Numbered from the stretch's first letter, positions 49,073 to 57,460 are shown. The stretch: 64,000 bases of DNA from Phytomonospora sp040655735 (GCF_040655735.1 NZ_JBFAKK010000011.1:227003-291002), one strand, 5' to 3'. Numbers and translations are program-made. The notes: generated from the letters alone by a model not told the origin.

Positions 49073-49885
49073 GTGACGGACGCACCTATCGGGATCTTCG
49101 ACTCCGGCGTCGGCGGTCTGACGGTGGCTCGCGCCGTGCTCGATCAACTGCCCGCCGAGCGACTCGTCTATGTCGGCGACACCAGGCATGTGCCCTACGG
49201 GCCCAAGCCGATCGCCGACGTCCGCAGGCACTCTCTCGACGCGTGCGACCACTTGGTCGGGCTCGGGGTGAAAGCCCTGGTGATCGCGTGCAACACGGCG
49301 AGTGCGGCGTGTCTGCACGACGCGCGCGAACGTTACGACATCCCCGTTGTCGAGGTGATCCGCCCCGCCGTCCGGCGTGCGGCGGCGGCCACCCGCAACG
49401 GGCGGATCGGTGTCCTCGGTACGGCCGCGACGATCGGCAGCGGCGCCTACGAGGACGCCTTCTCGGCGGCTCCGCACATTCAGGTCACGAGTGCGGCCGC
49501 GCCTGCCTTCGTCGACTTCGTCGAGCGCGGAGTGACAACCGGACGACAGCTACTCGGTCTCGCTTCGGCCTACCTTGAGCCGCTACAGCGTGCGGACGTC
49601 GACACGGTTGTCCTCGGTTGCACGCACTATCCGCTGCTTGCCGGGCTCATCGGCCTGGTGATGGGAGACGAAGTGACGCTGGTGTCGAGCGCCGAAGAGA
49701 CCGCCCGGCAGTTGTACCGGGTGCTCACCGATCAGGGCCTGCTGCGGGAGAATGATTCGCAGGGGCCCGGGCATCGGTTTCTGGCGACCGGTGACGCGGT
49801 GTCCTTCGCCCGGCTGGCTCGGCGGTTCCTTGGCCCGCAACTGGCGGACGTCCGGGCCGACGCGTTCGGTGAGGTGGCACCGTGA
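49073..49885 (+). CDS. murI: Glutamate racemase
   Basis: A 270-residue enzyme making D-glutamate for peptidoglycan. It has the family start GIFDSGVGGLTVARAVLDQL, YVGDTRHVPYGPK, and the two catalytic cysteines: Cys 73 in VIACNTASAAC and Cys 183 in VVLGCTHYPLL. GTG 49073 follows TACGCT by 7 bases. Its stop overlaps the GTG of the next gene (GTGA), as in other actinobacteria where murI is followed by this MBL-fold gene. Confidence 0.96.
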   Translation: MTDAPIGIFDSGVGGLTVARAVLDQLPAERLVYVGDTRHVPYGPKPIADVRRHSLDACDHLVGLGVKALVIACNTASAACLHDARERYDIPVVEVIRPAVRRAAAATRNGRIGVLGTAATIGSGAYEDAFSAAPHIQVTSAAAPAFVDFVERGVTTGRQLLGLASAYLEPLQRADVDTVVLGCTHYPLLAGLIGLVMGDEVTLVSSAEETARQLYRVLTDQGLLRENDSQGPGHRFLATGDAVSFARLARRFLGPQLADVRADAFGEVAP

Positions 49886-50643
49886 AACTGACGATCATCG
49901 GCTGTGCCGGGAGTTTCCCCGCACCCGATTCACCCTGCTCGGCCTATGTGGTGGAAGCGGAGGGGTTCCGGCTGCTCATCGACTTCGGCTCCGGATCCCT
50001 CGGCGCGCTGCAGAGGCATCTCGACCCGCATTCGATCGACGCGATCATGCTCACGCATCTGCACGCCGACCATGTGCTGGACGCCTGCACCTATGTGGTG
50101 ATGCGCCGGTACGCGCCGGGTGCGCCCTTTCCGAGGATCCCGGTGTACGGCCCGAAGGACACCGAGGCGCGGCTGATGGAGGCCTACGGCGGTGCGGGGG
50201 AGGAGCACATCGCTCCCTCCCTGCGCGATGTGTACGCGTTCCATCCGATGGCGCCGGGATCCTTCGAACTGGGTCCCTTCGGCGTGTCGGTGGACCTGGT
50301 GACGCATCCGGTGGAGACCTACGGCGTGCGCATCACCCACAACGGCCGGTCGCTGGCCTACTCCTCCGACTCCGGGCCCTGCGAGGCCCTGGTGCGGCTG
50401 GCGCAGCACAGTGACCTCTTCCTCTGCGAGGCCTCCTACCTGGAGGGCCGCGACAACCCGCCGAACGTGCACCTGACCGGCAAGGAGGCCGGGGAGCACG
50501 CCACGAAGGCGGGGGTCGGGCGGCTGGTGCTGACCCATCTCGTGCAGGCGTGGGGGAGCGAGGAGTGCACCTACGCCGAGGCCGCCTCAGCCTTCAACGG
50601 CCCGATCGACCTGGCCAGATCCGGCGCGGTTTACCAGATCTAG
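49882..50643 (+). CDS. MBL-fold hydrolase, RNase Z-like (Rv1339-type)
   Basis: A 253-residue RNase Z-like metallo-beta-lactamase fold protein: KLTIIGCAGSFPAPDSPCSA, metal motif MLTHLHADHVLDACTYVV (HxHxDH), LAYSSDSGPCEALVRLA, and the final H in RLVLTHLVQAWG. In M. tuberculosis the homologue (Rv1339) next to murI was reported as an atypical cAMP phosphodiesterase; that activity is only inferred here. Translationally coupled to murI. Its last 57 bases overlap the convergent gene ending at 50587. Confidence 0.88.
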   Translation: MKLTIIGCAGSFPAPDSPCSAYVVEAEGFRLLIDFGSGSLGALQRHLDPHSIDAIMLTHLHADHVLDACTYVVMRRYAPGAPFPRIPVYGPKDTEARLMEAYGGAGEEHIAPSLRDVYAFHPMAPGSFELGPFGVSVDLVTHPVETYGVRITHNGRSLAYSSDSGPCEALVRLAQHSDLFLCEASYLEGRDNPPNVHLTGKEAGEHATKAGVGRLVLTHLVQAWGSEECTYAEAASAFNGPIDLARSGAVYQI

Positions 50644-51447
50644 CCCGGTGAGGGCCCGTCCCACCGGCTCGCTGCGCAGGTAGCCGCCGGGCTGGTGGGC
50701 GTCGAAGGCCGGCACCCTGCGCTCGGCGTGGGCCTCCACACCGTCGAAGAGCGCCGCGACCTCGCCGCCCGGTACGGCGAACAGGTCGCGGGGGTCGAGG
50801 ACGTCGATCCAGCGGTCCACATTGGGCGGCCGGCCACGGCGTCCGTCCACTGTGGGCGAGGACAGGTGCGGGAACACCGCGCCCGGGACGGCCAGCGGCG
50901 AGCCGATCGTGATCAGCAGCGGTATCGCAATCGGTGAATGGGCCCATAGTGTCTCGTAGGCGACAACGGCCCCCAGCGAGTGGGCGACGACCACGTCGGC
51001 ACCGGCCATCCGGCGGGCCACGCGTGCGGTGACCGCCTCGCGTGTTCCGGCCCGGCCGTGCGCGCGCAGGAAGCGCGCGGCCTCGCGGGCGAAGGCGACG
51101 AGGAACCCGTGCGTCGCGGCGCCGTTGACGTTGCGCCGCCCGGCGAGGATCGCCATCCCGGTTCGCGGTGAGACGCGCAGGCGCCCGCCGTCGTCGAGGT
51201 CGGGCAGGGCGGCCACCAGGTAAGACGTGAGCAGCGACCACGCGTCGGCGTCGAGGCGGTCCACGTTGAGCGGTTCGCCGTAGGCCCCGGGTTTGCGGAC
51301 CAGGTCGGCGAAGTAGGCGACCTCCAGCCCGGGCGGCCGGTCCGGTCCGAGGTGCTCGCGCCATTGCGCGGCGATCGCCTCGCCGGCCCGCAGCGGGTCG
51401 CCGGGACGGTACTGGAGGACTCCGTGCACACCGACGATTCGCGTCAC
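50587..51447 (-). CDS. Alpha/beta-hydrolase-like protein
   Basis: A 286-residue protein with a lipase-like nucleophile elbow DVVVAHSLGAVVAYETLWA (GxSxG variant AHSLG), an opening RIVGVHGVLQYRPGDPLRA typical of hydrolase oxyanion loops, and possible acid DVLDPRDLFAVPG followed by a final His in VEAHAERRVPAFDAHQPG. No signal peptide. GTG 51447 follows TAGACT (reverse of 51455-51460) by 7 bases, and the extra frame upstream lacks coding bias. Function unknown; it converges on and overlaps the MBL gene by 57 bases. Confidence 0.78.
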   Translation of the reverse strand: MTRIVGVHGVLQYRPGDPLRAGEAIAAQWREHLGPDRPPGLEVAYFADLVRKPGAYGEPLNVDRLDADAWSLLTSYLVAALPDLDDGGRLRVSPRTGMAILAGRRNVNGAATHGFLVAFAREAARFLRAHGRAGTREAVTARVARRMAGADVVVAHSLGAVVAYETLWAHSPIAIPLLITIGSPLAVPGAVFPHLSSPTVDGRRGRPPNVDRWIDVLDPRDLFAVPGGEVAALFDGVEAHAERRVPAFDAHQPGGYLRSEPVGRALTGLDLVNRAGSGQVDRAVEG

Positions 51448-51553
51448 GGGTGCGAGTCTATGGACGCTCGGACGCGGGCGCCTCCCCAATGGCGCGGCCG
51501 TGGTCCGGACTGTCCACTGTCGACGGTTTGCGGACCGTCGATATGGTCGCGCC

Positions 51554-51892
51554 ATGACCGACGAACTGCGCGCCGACCCGGTGGAACTGGCGACACTCGC
51601 CGGTTCGACCCTGCGGATCGGCAAGGACCTCCGGACGGCCTCGGCCGAGGGCCGCGCCGAGGCGCAGCTTCCCTCGGTGGTCTTCGGGAACTCCGGGGAC
51701 GCGCCCGAGTGCGAGCGCTACCACTCCGACGTGCTCGAAGCCGCCGACCGGGCCTTGAGCACTCTCGCCGACGTGTTCGAGGCCGACGCCGACCGGCTGC
51801 TCCTGACGGCCTTCGCCTACAAGTCGACCGACGAGGCCGAAGCCCGCCGGCAGGAGGCGGCCTGCCGCTGCGGAGAGAGGACGCCGCTGTGA
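51554..51892 (+). CDS. WXG100/ESX-like partner of the next gene
   Basis: A 112-residue helical protein: MTDELRADPVELATLAGSTL, a central FGNSGDAPECERYHSDVLE, then AADRALSTLADVFEADADRL. It resembles the ESX-1 secretion target/WXG-like helical hairpins, although a W-x-G is not visible. TATGGT at 51542-51547 ends six bases before ATG 51554 (leaderless). Its stop overlaps the GTG of the large effector (GTGA at 51889-51892), so the two are made together, as for substrate-chaperone pairs of type VII secretion. Confidence 0.75.
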   Translation: MTDELRADPVELATLAGSTLRIGKDLRTASAEGRAEAQLPSVVFGNSGDAPECERYHSDVLEAADRALSTLADVFEADADRLLLTAFAYKSTDEAEARRQEAACRCGERTPL

Positions 51893-53853
51893 GCGCGCCC
51901 GGCAAGATCACCGTCGACCTGCGCTGGTGGAGCCTGATGTCCGAGCCGGCGAGGCTCGAACAGGCCGCCGGTCGCTGGCGGACCCTCGGCCAAGCCCTCG
52001 ACGGCCGCGCGACCGCTCTGGAAACGGCGGCCCGCACCGTCCTCGACGAGGAGTGGAAGGGCGCCGCACGAGACTCCTACGAGGATCACCAGCGGAAACT
52101 GCGCACCACGCTGTCCGGCCTCAAAGCCGCCGCCGACGCGGCAGCCGGCGTCCTCACCGACATGGCGGCGCTCCTGCGTGACAAGCAGTTCGAGCTGTCC
52201 TGCGCCCTGGAGAGCATCCTGCTCGCGGTCCCGTTCACCTCTGCCCCCACGGCGATGGTCTTCGCCCCCGAGACGCCCGAGCAGAGCCGGCTGGTCGGGG
52301 ACGGCGTCGCCGTCGCGCAACAGATCCGCACGTCTCTCGACACCGGCCTGGAGCGCCTACGCCGCCGTCTGTTCGTCGAGGCCGAGCAGCCCTTCAAGTC
52401 CGCCTTCGAGGAGTGGAAGAAGCAGGCCGACGGGGCGCCGAGCTTCCAGTCGCCGCCGGAGTCCTCGGTCAAGGGCGACGTGCTGCGCCTGCCCGACGGC
52501 TCGATCGTCATCAACTCCGGCGGGTACGTCGACGACAAGGTCAAGGTCACCACGAACGACAAGGGCGAGGTCGTCGTCGACGTCAACGGGCACAAGACCA
52601 CCTACCCGCCCTGCACCCCCTTGACGATCCGGACCGGTGCCGGCGACGACGTCGTCGACGTGGACACCGGCGCCTCGCCGATCACGGTCCTCGGTGGCGA
52701 CGGCGCCGAGAAGGTGACCGCCAAGGGCGGCCCCCACACCGTTCTGACGGGCGGGGGCGACGACAAGGTCAACGGTGGAAGCTACGTCGGCACCGGCTCC
52801 GGCAACGATGAGATCCAGGCCGGCGACGGCGACGACGTCATCGCCGGCGGCACCGGAAACGACGAGATCTACGGCGGCAAGGGCGCCGACTCCATCGACG
52901 GCGGATCGGGCGACGACTACGTCGACGGCCAGGACGGCGACGACGTCCTGCACGGCGGCGACGACGCCGACATCGTCTACGGCCTCGACGGCGTCGACCG
53001 GATCTTCGGCGGCGCCGGCGCCGACTACCTCGAAGGCGGCAAGGACGACGACCTCGCTGCGGGCGGTTCGGGCGCCGACATCGTCTCCGGCGGGCGCGGC
53101 GCCGACACGCTGCTGGGCGGACACGACCCCGACGTCATCTACGGCGGCCGCGACCGCGACACCGTCGACGGCGGCACCTCCGACGACCGCGTCTACGTGC
53201 AGGCCGAGGACGTCACCGCGGGCCCGCCGGCCGAACGGCACGACGTCGAGATCGTCGACTCCGAGATCGCCGTCATCGAGGGCAGCGAGGAGTTCGCCGA
53301 CCGGGTCCAGGCCGACCTCGACCTCTTCGGCGCCTCGCCGACCGGCCGCCAGATGCTGGAGAACCTCGAACAGCGCATGGAGGAGTCCCGCGGCGACGAC
53401 CTGATCGACGACCGCCGGCTCATTATCAAGGAGTTCGACGAGTCCAACGGCAGGGCGTCCAACCTCGGCGGCGACGCCACCCTCAGCATCAACCCGGAGT
53501 ACCGCGGATCGAGCGGACGCCCCTCGGTGGTGCTCTACCACGAACTCGCGCACGCCTACGACTACCTCAACGGCACCGGCGAGGGCGGATCGCACACCGA
53601 TCCGGCGAATCCCGACGTCGATCCGAAAACGGGCGACCCTGTGCCCAAGGACGAGCGTCAGGCCGTCGGGCTGCCCATCGACCCGACGATGAACGGCACC
53701 GAGCCCGACCCGGACAAGGGGCGCTACGTGATCGACCCCGAGCACCCGATCCAGTTCACCGAGAACGGGCTCCGCCAGGAGTTCGGGCTCGGACCGCGCT
53801 CCCACTACGGCGCGGCGGCGCCCGAGGTCAAGAGCGAGCCGGCGGGCCGTTGA
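51889..53853 (+). CDS. Putative type VII-secreted M91-like zinc-protease effector with RTX repeats
   Basis: A 654-residue protein of three parts. Residues 1-190 are a helical ESX-type head (VDLRWWSLMSEPARLEQAAG, then the bend EEWKGAARDSYEDH, a W-x-G). Residues about 240-430 hold about 14 Ca-binding RTX nonapeptides (GGxGxDxxx, e.g. GGTGNDEIYGGKGADSIDGG). Residues about 450-654 look like peptidase M91: VVLYHELAHAYDYLNG supplies HExxH (H551, E552, H555) and DERQAVGLPIDP a downstream Glu. The M91 family includes bacterial effectors that cut host proteins. No signal peptide, so ESX export is likely. Overlaps hisN by 26 bases. Confidence 0.85.
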   Translation: MSAPGKITVDLRWWSLMSEPARLEQAAGRWRTLGQALDGRATALETAARTVLDEEWKGAARDSYEDHQRKLRTTLSGLKAAADAAAGVLTDMAALLRDKQFELSCALESILLAVPFTSAPTAMVFAPETPEQSRLVGDGVAVAQQIRTSLDTGLERLRRRLFVEAEQPFKSAFEEWKKQADGAPSFQSPPESSVKGDVLRLPDGSIVINSGGYVDDKVKVTTNDKGEVVVDVNGHKTTYPPCTPLTIRTGAGDDVVDVDTGASPITVLGGDGAEKVTAKGGPHTVLTGGGDDKVNGGSYVGTGSGNDEIQAGDGDDVIAGGTGNDEIYGGKGADSIDGGSGDDYVDGQDGDDVLHGGDDADIVYGLDGVDRIFGGAGADYLEGGKDDDLAAGGSGADIVSGGRGADTLLGGHDPDVIYGGRDRDTVDGGTSDDRVYVQAEDVTAGPPAERHDVEIVDSEIAVIEGSEEFADRVQADLDLFGASPTGRQMLENLEQRMEESRGDDLIDDRRLIIKEFDESNGRASNLGGDATLSINPEYRGSSGRPSVVLYHELAHAYDYLNGTGEGGSHTDPANPDVDPKTGDPVPKDERQAVGLPIDPTMNGTEPDPDKGRYVIDPEHPIQFTENGLRQEFGLGPRSHYGAAAPEVKSEPAGR

Positions 53854-54625
53854 GCCGCTCCAGCACCGCCCCGTGCAGGAGCCCGTTCGTCGCGACCGCC
53901 GAGCCGCCCGCCGGTCCGGGAGTCCCGTCGAGGCTGGTGAAGCGGCCTCCCGACTCGGTGACGATCACCGAGAGCGCCGCGAGGTCCCACAGCGCGACCT
54001 CGGGCTCGATGGCGATGTCGACGGTCCCTTCGGCGAGCAGTACGTAGCTGTAGAAGTCCCCGTAGGCGCGGTCGCGCCAGGAGTCGGTGAGCAGGCCGAG
54101 GGCGTTGTCGCCCTTGCCGTGCTCGTACCAGGACGTGATCGAGGAGACCGAGACCGAGGCGTCCTCCACCTTGGACACCGCGGAGACCTTGAGGCGCTCG
54201 GCGCGCGAGCGGTCCTTGCCGGCGAAGGCCCCGGCGCCCTTCGCCGCCCACCAGCGGCGGCCGAGGGCGGGGGCGCTGACGAGTCCGACGACGGGCTCGT
54301 CGCCGTCCATGAGCGCGATGAGGGTCGCCCAGACCGGGACGCCGCGCACGTAGTTGGCGGTGGCGTCGATGGGGTCGATGACCCAGCGGCGGCCGCTGTT
54401 GCCCTCCAGACCGAACTCCTCGCCGAGGATGGAGTCGCGGGAGCGGTAGCGGCCGAGGGTGGAGCGGATGGTCTTCTCCACCGTCAGGTCGGCGTCCGTG
54501 ACGTGGGTGGTGTCGGGCTTGCGGTCGACGTGGAGGTCGTTGGCGCGAAAACGCGCCGCGGAGATCGAGTCGGCGCTGTCGGCGAGGACGTGCGCGAGTC
54601 CCAGGTCATCGGTGTAGTCGGCCAT
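53828..54625 (-). CDS. hisN: Histidinol-phosphatase, inositol-monophosphatase type
   Basis: A 265-residue Li-sensitive phosphatase fold that carries out the last phosphate removal in histidine synthesis in actinobacteria. Metal residues are seen in ILGEEFGLEG (Glu), VIDPIDATANYVRGVPVWAT (DPIDxT) and EPEVALWDLAALSVIVTESG (WDxAA). TAGATT (reverse of 54633-54638) precedes ATG 54625 by 7 bases, so it is leaderless. Its 3' end overlaps the M91-like gene by 26 bases on the other strand. Confidence 0.92.
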   Translation of the reverse strand: MADYTDDLGLAHVLADSADSISAARFRANDLHVDRKPDTTHVTDADLTVEKTIRSTLGRYRSRDSILGEEFGLEGNSGRRWVIDPIDATANYVRGVPVWATLIALMDGDEPVVGLVSAPALGRRWWAAKGAGAFAGKDRSRAERLKVSAVSKVEDASVSVSSITSWYEHGKGDNALGLLTDSWRDRAYGDFYSYVLLAEGTVDIAIEPEVALWDLAALSVIVTESGGRFTSLDGTPGPAGGSAVATNGLLHGAVLERLNGPPARS

Positions 54626-54682
54626 GGCGGTGAATCTATCCTGGCCGGCCGGTCGGCTTGATCACCGCCTGAGCGGCGACGG

Positions 54683-54716
54683 CGAAACGGCGCCCATGAT
54701 CATGGGCGCCGTTTCG
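54683..54716 (-). terminator. Perfect 34-base palindrome after the copper ATPase gene
   Basis: Arms 54684-54699 (GAAACGGCGCCCATGA) and 54700-54715 are exact reverse complements with no spacer; one further C-G pair flanks them. It starts 12 bases beyond the copA stop and lies before the leaderless hisN promoter. Most likely a terminator; the lack of a loop is unusual. Confidence 0.7.
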
Positions 54717-54727
54717 TGAGCCGGCCG

Positions 54728-56983
54728 TCAGCCGGACTGGGGCTTGAACCGCTTGAGCCGCAGGCTGTTGGTCACCACGAACACCGACGACAGGGCCATC
54801 GCCCCGCCGGCGATCATCGGGTTGAGCATGCCCAGCGCGGCCAGCGGGATGGCCGCGACGTTGTAGGCGAAGGCCCAGAACAGGTTCCCCTTGATCGTGC
54901 GCAGGGTCTTGCGGGACAGGCGGATGGCGTCGGCGGCGGCCCGCAGGTCGCCCCGCACGAGGGTCAGGTCGCTGGCCTCGATGGCCACGTCCGTGCCGGT
55001 CCCCATCGCCAGGCCGAGGTCGGCCTGGGCGAGCGCGGCGGCGTCGTTGACGCCGTCGCCGACCATGGCGACCGTGCGGCCCTCGGCCTGGAGGGCCTTG
55101 ACCACGTCGACCTTGTCCTTCGGCATGACCTCGGCGTGGACCACGTCGATGCCGACCTGGGCGGCGACGGTCGCGGCGACGGCCTTGTTGTCGCCGGTCA
55201 GCAGGACCGGGGTGAGCCCCAGCGAGCGGAAGCGGGTGACGGCTTCGGCGCTGGTCTCCTTGACGGTGTCGGCGACGACCAGCAGGCCGCGCACCTGGCC
55301 GTCCCAGCTCGCCGCGACGACCGTCTTGCCCTCGGCCTCGGCGGTGTCCTTGGCGGCCTGGAGTCCCTCGTCGAGGTACTGGGACCACTCCGCCAGCAGC
55401 TGCGTGCGGCCGACGGTGACGGCCTTGTCCTCGACCATGCCGTTGACGCCGAGCCCGGCGACGTTCTCGAACTGCTCGACGGGCGGCAGTTCGCCGACCT
55501 TCTCGGCCGCGCCGGCCGCGATGGCCTGCGCGATCGGGTGCTCCGAGGCGTGTTCGAGGGCGCCGGCGACGCGCAGGAGTTCGTCGGTGTCCTGCCCGGC
55601 GGCGGGGATCACGTCGACCAGCGCCATCTTGCCGGTGGTGACGGTGCCGGTCTTGTCGAGGACGATGGTGTCGACGCGGCGGGTGGACTCCAGGACCTCG
55701 GGGCCCTTGATGAGGATGCCGAACTGCGCGCCGCGGCCGGTGCCGACCATCAGGGCGGTCGGGGTGGCCAGGCCCAGGGCGCACGGGCAGGCGATGATCA
55801 GGACCGCGACGGCGGCGGTGAAGGCGGCGGCGGTGCCGTTGCCCAGGAGCAGCCACACGCCCAGGGTGGCCAGCGCCAAGGCGATCACGATCGGGACGAA
55901 TACCGCCGAGATGCGGTCGGCGAGGCGCTGGACGGCGGCCTTGCCGTTCTGCGCGTCCTCGACGAGCCTGGCCATCTGCGCCAGTTGCGTGTCGGAGCCG
56001 ACGCGGGTGGCGCGGACCACCAGGCGGCCGCCGGCGTTGACGGTCGCGCCGGTGACCTGGCTGTCCGGGCCGACCTCGACGGGGACCGACTCGCCGGTGA
56101 GCATGGACTCGTCGACGGCGGAGGACCCGTCGACGACGACGCCGTCGGTGGCGATCTTCTCGCCGGGGCGGACGACGAACTCGTCGCCGGTGCGCAGGTC
56201 TTCGACGCCGATGAGCGTCTCGCGGCCGTCGCGCAGGACGCTGACCTCTTTGGCGCCCATGGCCAGCAGCGCGCGCAGCGCCGAGCCGGCCTTCCGCTTC
56301 GCGCGGGCCTCCAGGTAGCGGCCGAGCAGGATGAACGCGGTGACGCCCGCGGCGGCCTCAAGGTAGATGTTGCCGGCGCCGTCGGATTCGCCGATGGTGA
56401 AGCTGAACGGGTGGGTCATGCCGATCATCCCGGCGTCGCCCCAGAACAGCGCCCAGATCGACCAGCCGAAGGCGGCGAGCGTGCCGACCGACACGAGGGT
56501 GTCCATCGTCGCCGCTCCGTGGCGCAGGTTGGTCCAGGCGGCCTTGTGGAAGGGCCAGCCGCCGTAGGTGACCACCGGGAAGGCGAGCATCAGCGACAGC
56601 CACTGCCAGGCGTCGAACTGGAAGGCCGGGACCATCGCCAGCACGACCACCGGGATCGCCAGGACCAGCGAGATCAGCGTGCGCTGCCTGAGCTCGTCGA
56701 GTTCGGGGTCTCCCGGGGCGGTCTCGTCGGGTTCGGCCCGCGGCGGTTTGGGCAGCTGTGCGCCGTAACCGGTCTTCTCGACGGTCGAGACGAGGTCTTC
56801 GGGGACGACGTTCGGTGCGAAGGTCACCTTGGCCTTGGCGGTGGCGTAGTTGACCGTGGCCGTGACGCCGTCCATCTTGTTGAGCTTGCGTTCGATCCGG
56901 CCGGCGCAGGACGCGCAGGTCATCCCGCTGATGGCCAGCTCGATCTGGCCGTCGGACGGGGCCGAGCCTGTACGGGAAGTCAT
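54728..56983 (-). CDS. copA: Copper-translocating P1B-type ATPase
   Basis: A 751-residue heavy-metal ATPase. An N-terminal metal-binding domain has GMTCASC (C23, C26); membrane helices include the ion site IACPCALGLATP (CPC); the soluble domains show TGES (ESMLTGESVPVE), phosphorylation Asp in VLDKTGTVTTGK, HP in EHASEHPIAQA and VGDGVNDAAALAQADLGLAM. This predicts Cu(I) export. It follows a CopZ-like chaperone gene in the same direction, and the operon promoter carries two CsoR-type sites. ATG 56983 is preceded by GAAGGAGC. Confidence 0.94.
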   Translation of the reverse strand: MTSRTGSAPSDGQIELAISGMTCASCAGRIERKLNKMDGVTATVNYATAKAKVTFAPNVVPEDLVSTVEKTGYGAQLPKPPRAEPDETAPGDPELDELRQRTLISLVLAIPVVVLAMVPAFQFDAWQWLSLMLAFPVVTYGGWPFHKAAWTNLRHGAATMDTLVSVGTLAAFGWSIWALFWGDAGMIGMTHPFSFTIGESDGAGNIYLEAAAGVTAFILLGRYLEARAKRKAGSALRALLAMGAKEVSVLRDGRETLIGVEDLRTGDEFVVRPGEKIATDGVVVDGSSAVDESMLTGESVPVEVGPDSQVTGATVNAGGRLVVRATRVGSDTQLAQMARLVEDAQNGKAAVQRLADRISAVFVPIVIALALATLGVWLLLGNGTAAAFTAAVAVLIIACPCALGLATPTALMVGTGRGAQFGILIKGPEVLESTRRVDTIVLDKTGTVTTGKMALVDVIPAAGQDTDELLRVAGALEHASEHPIAQAIAAGAAEKVGELPPVEQFENVAGLGVNGMVEDKAVTVGRTQLLAEWSQYLDEGLQAAKDTAEAEGKTVVAASWDGQVRGLLVVADTVKETSAEAVTRFRSLGLTPVLLTGDNKAVAATVAAQVGIDVVHAEVMPKDKVDVVKALQAEGRTVAMVGDGVNDAAALAQADLGLAMGTGTDVAIEASDLTLVRGDLRAAADAIRLSRKTLRTIKGNLFWAFAYNVAAIPLAALGMLNPMIAGGAMALSSVFVVTNSLRLKRFKPQSG

Positions 56984-57075
56984 CGGGCTGCTCCTTCACA
57001 ACGATTGTCGCCTGTTCGCGGGTGGGCCCGCCCGTGGGTGGGCGAACTCGTGGGGCGGGCCGCACCCGCCGGGTG

Positions 57076-57339
57076 TCAGACGGTGAGGCGGTAGCCGGCC
57101 TCGTCGACGGCCTTGGCGATCGCGTCGACGTCCACGGGGGTGCCGCTTCGGACCGTCACGGTGCCGGCGGACAGGTCGACGGCCACATCGGTGACGCCGG
57201 GCACGGCGCCGACCTCGGTGCTGACGCTGTTGACGCAGTGGCCGCAGGTCATGCCCTCGACGCGGTAGGTGGCGCTGACGCCGTCAGTGACGCCGACGGT
57301 GGCGGTGGCGGCGGTGTCGGTGGCGCAGGTGTCGCACAT
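57076..57339 (-). CDS. copZ: CopZ-like copper chaperone with extra N-terminal CxxC
   Basis: An 87-residue heavy-metal-associated domain protein: GMTCGHCVNSVSTEVGAVPG carries the Cu(I) motif (C32, C35), and the sheet-helix layout ends GTPVDVDAIAKAVDEAGYRL. It begins MCDTCATD, an added CxxC (C2, C5) not usual in CopZ, perhaps a second metal or redox site. GGAG lies 7 bases before ATG 57339. It is the first gene of the operon with the copper ATPase and hands Cu(I) to it. Confidence 0.9.
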   Translation of the reverse strand: MCDTCATDTAATATVGVTDGVSATYRVEGMTCGHCVNSVSTEVGAVPGVTDVAVDLSAGTVTVRSGTPVDVDAIAKAVDEAGYRLTV

Positions 57340-57359
57340 GTGGGAACTCCTCGATAGTT

Positions 57360-57375
57360 TACCCCAGGGGGGTAT
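57360..57375. promoter_or_regulatory. CsoR-type operator A
   Basis: TACCCCAGGGGGGTAT, a near-palindrome of the CsoR type (TACCC..GGGTA), about 20 bases before the copZ ATG and overlapping its promoter (a TAAACT -10 candidate is the reverse of 57356-57361). Confidence 0.8.
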
Positions 57376-57394
57376 CTGACGCTTAGAAGCTAAC

Positions 57395-57410
57395 ATACCC
57401 CTGGGGGTAT
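57395..57410. promoter_or_regulatory. CsoR-type operator B
   Basis: ATACCCCTGGGGGTAT, 14 of 16 bases symmetric, matching the CsoR consensus. It lies 35 bases centre-to-centre upstream of operator A. The csoR gene itself is not in the window. Confidence 0.85.
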
Positions 57411-57460
57411 CGCAAGCGTGGGTTCGCGGTTTTGTCGGAGGTAGGGCCTAACCTGCGGGA

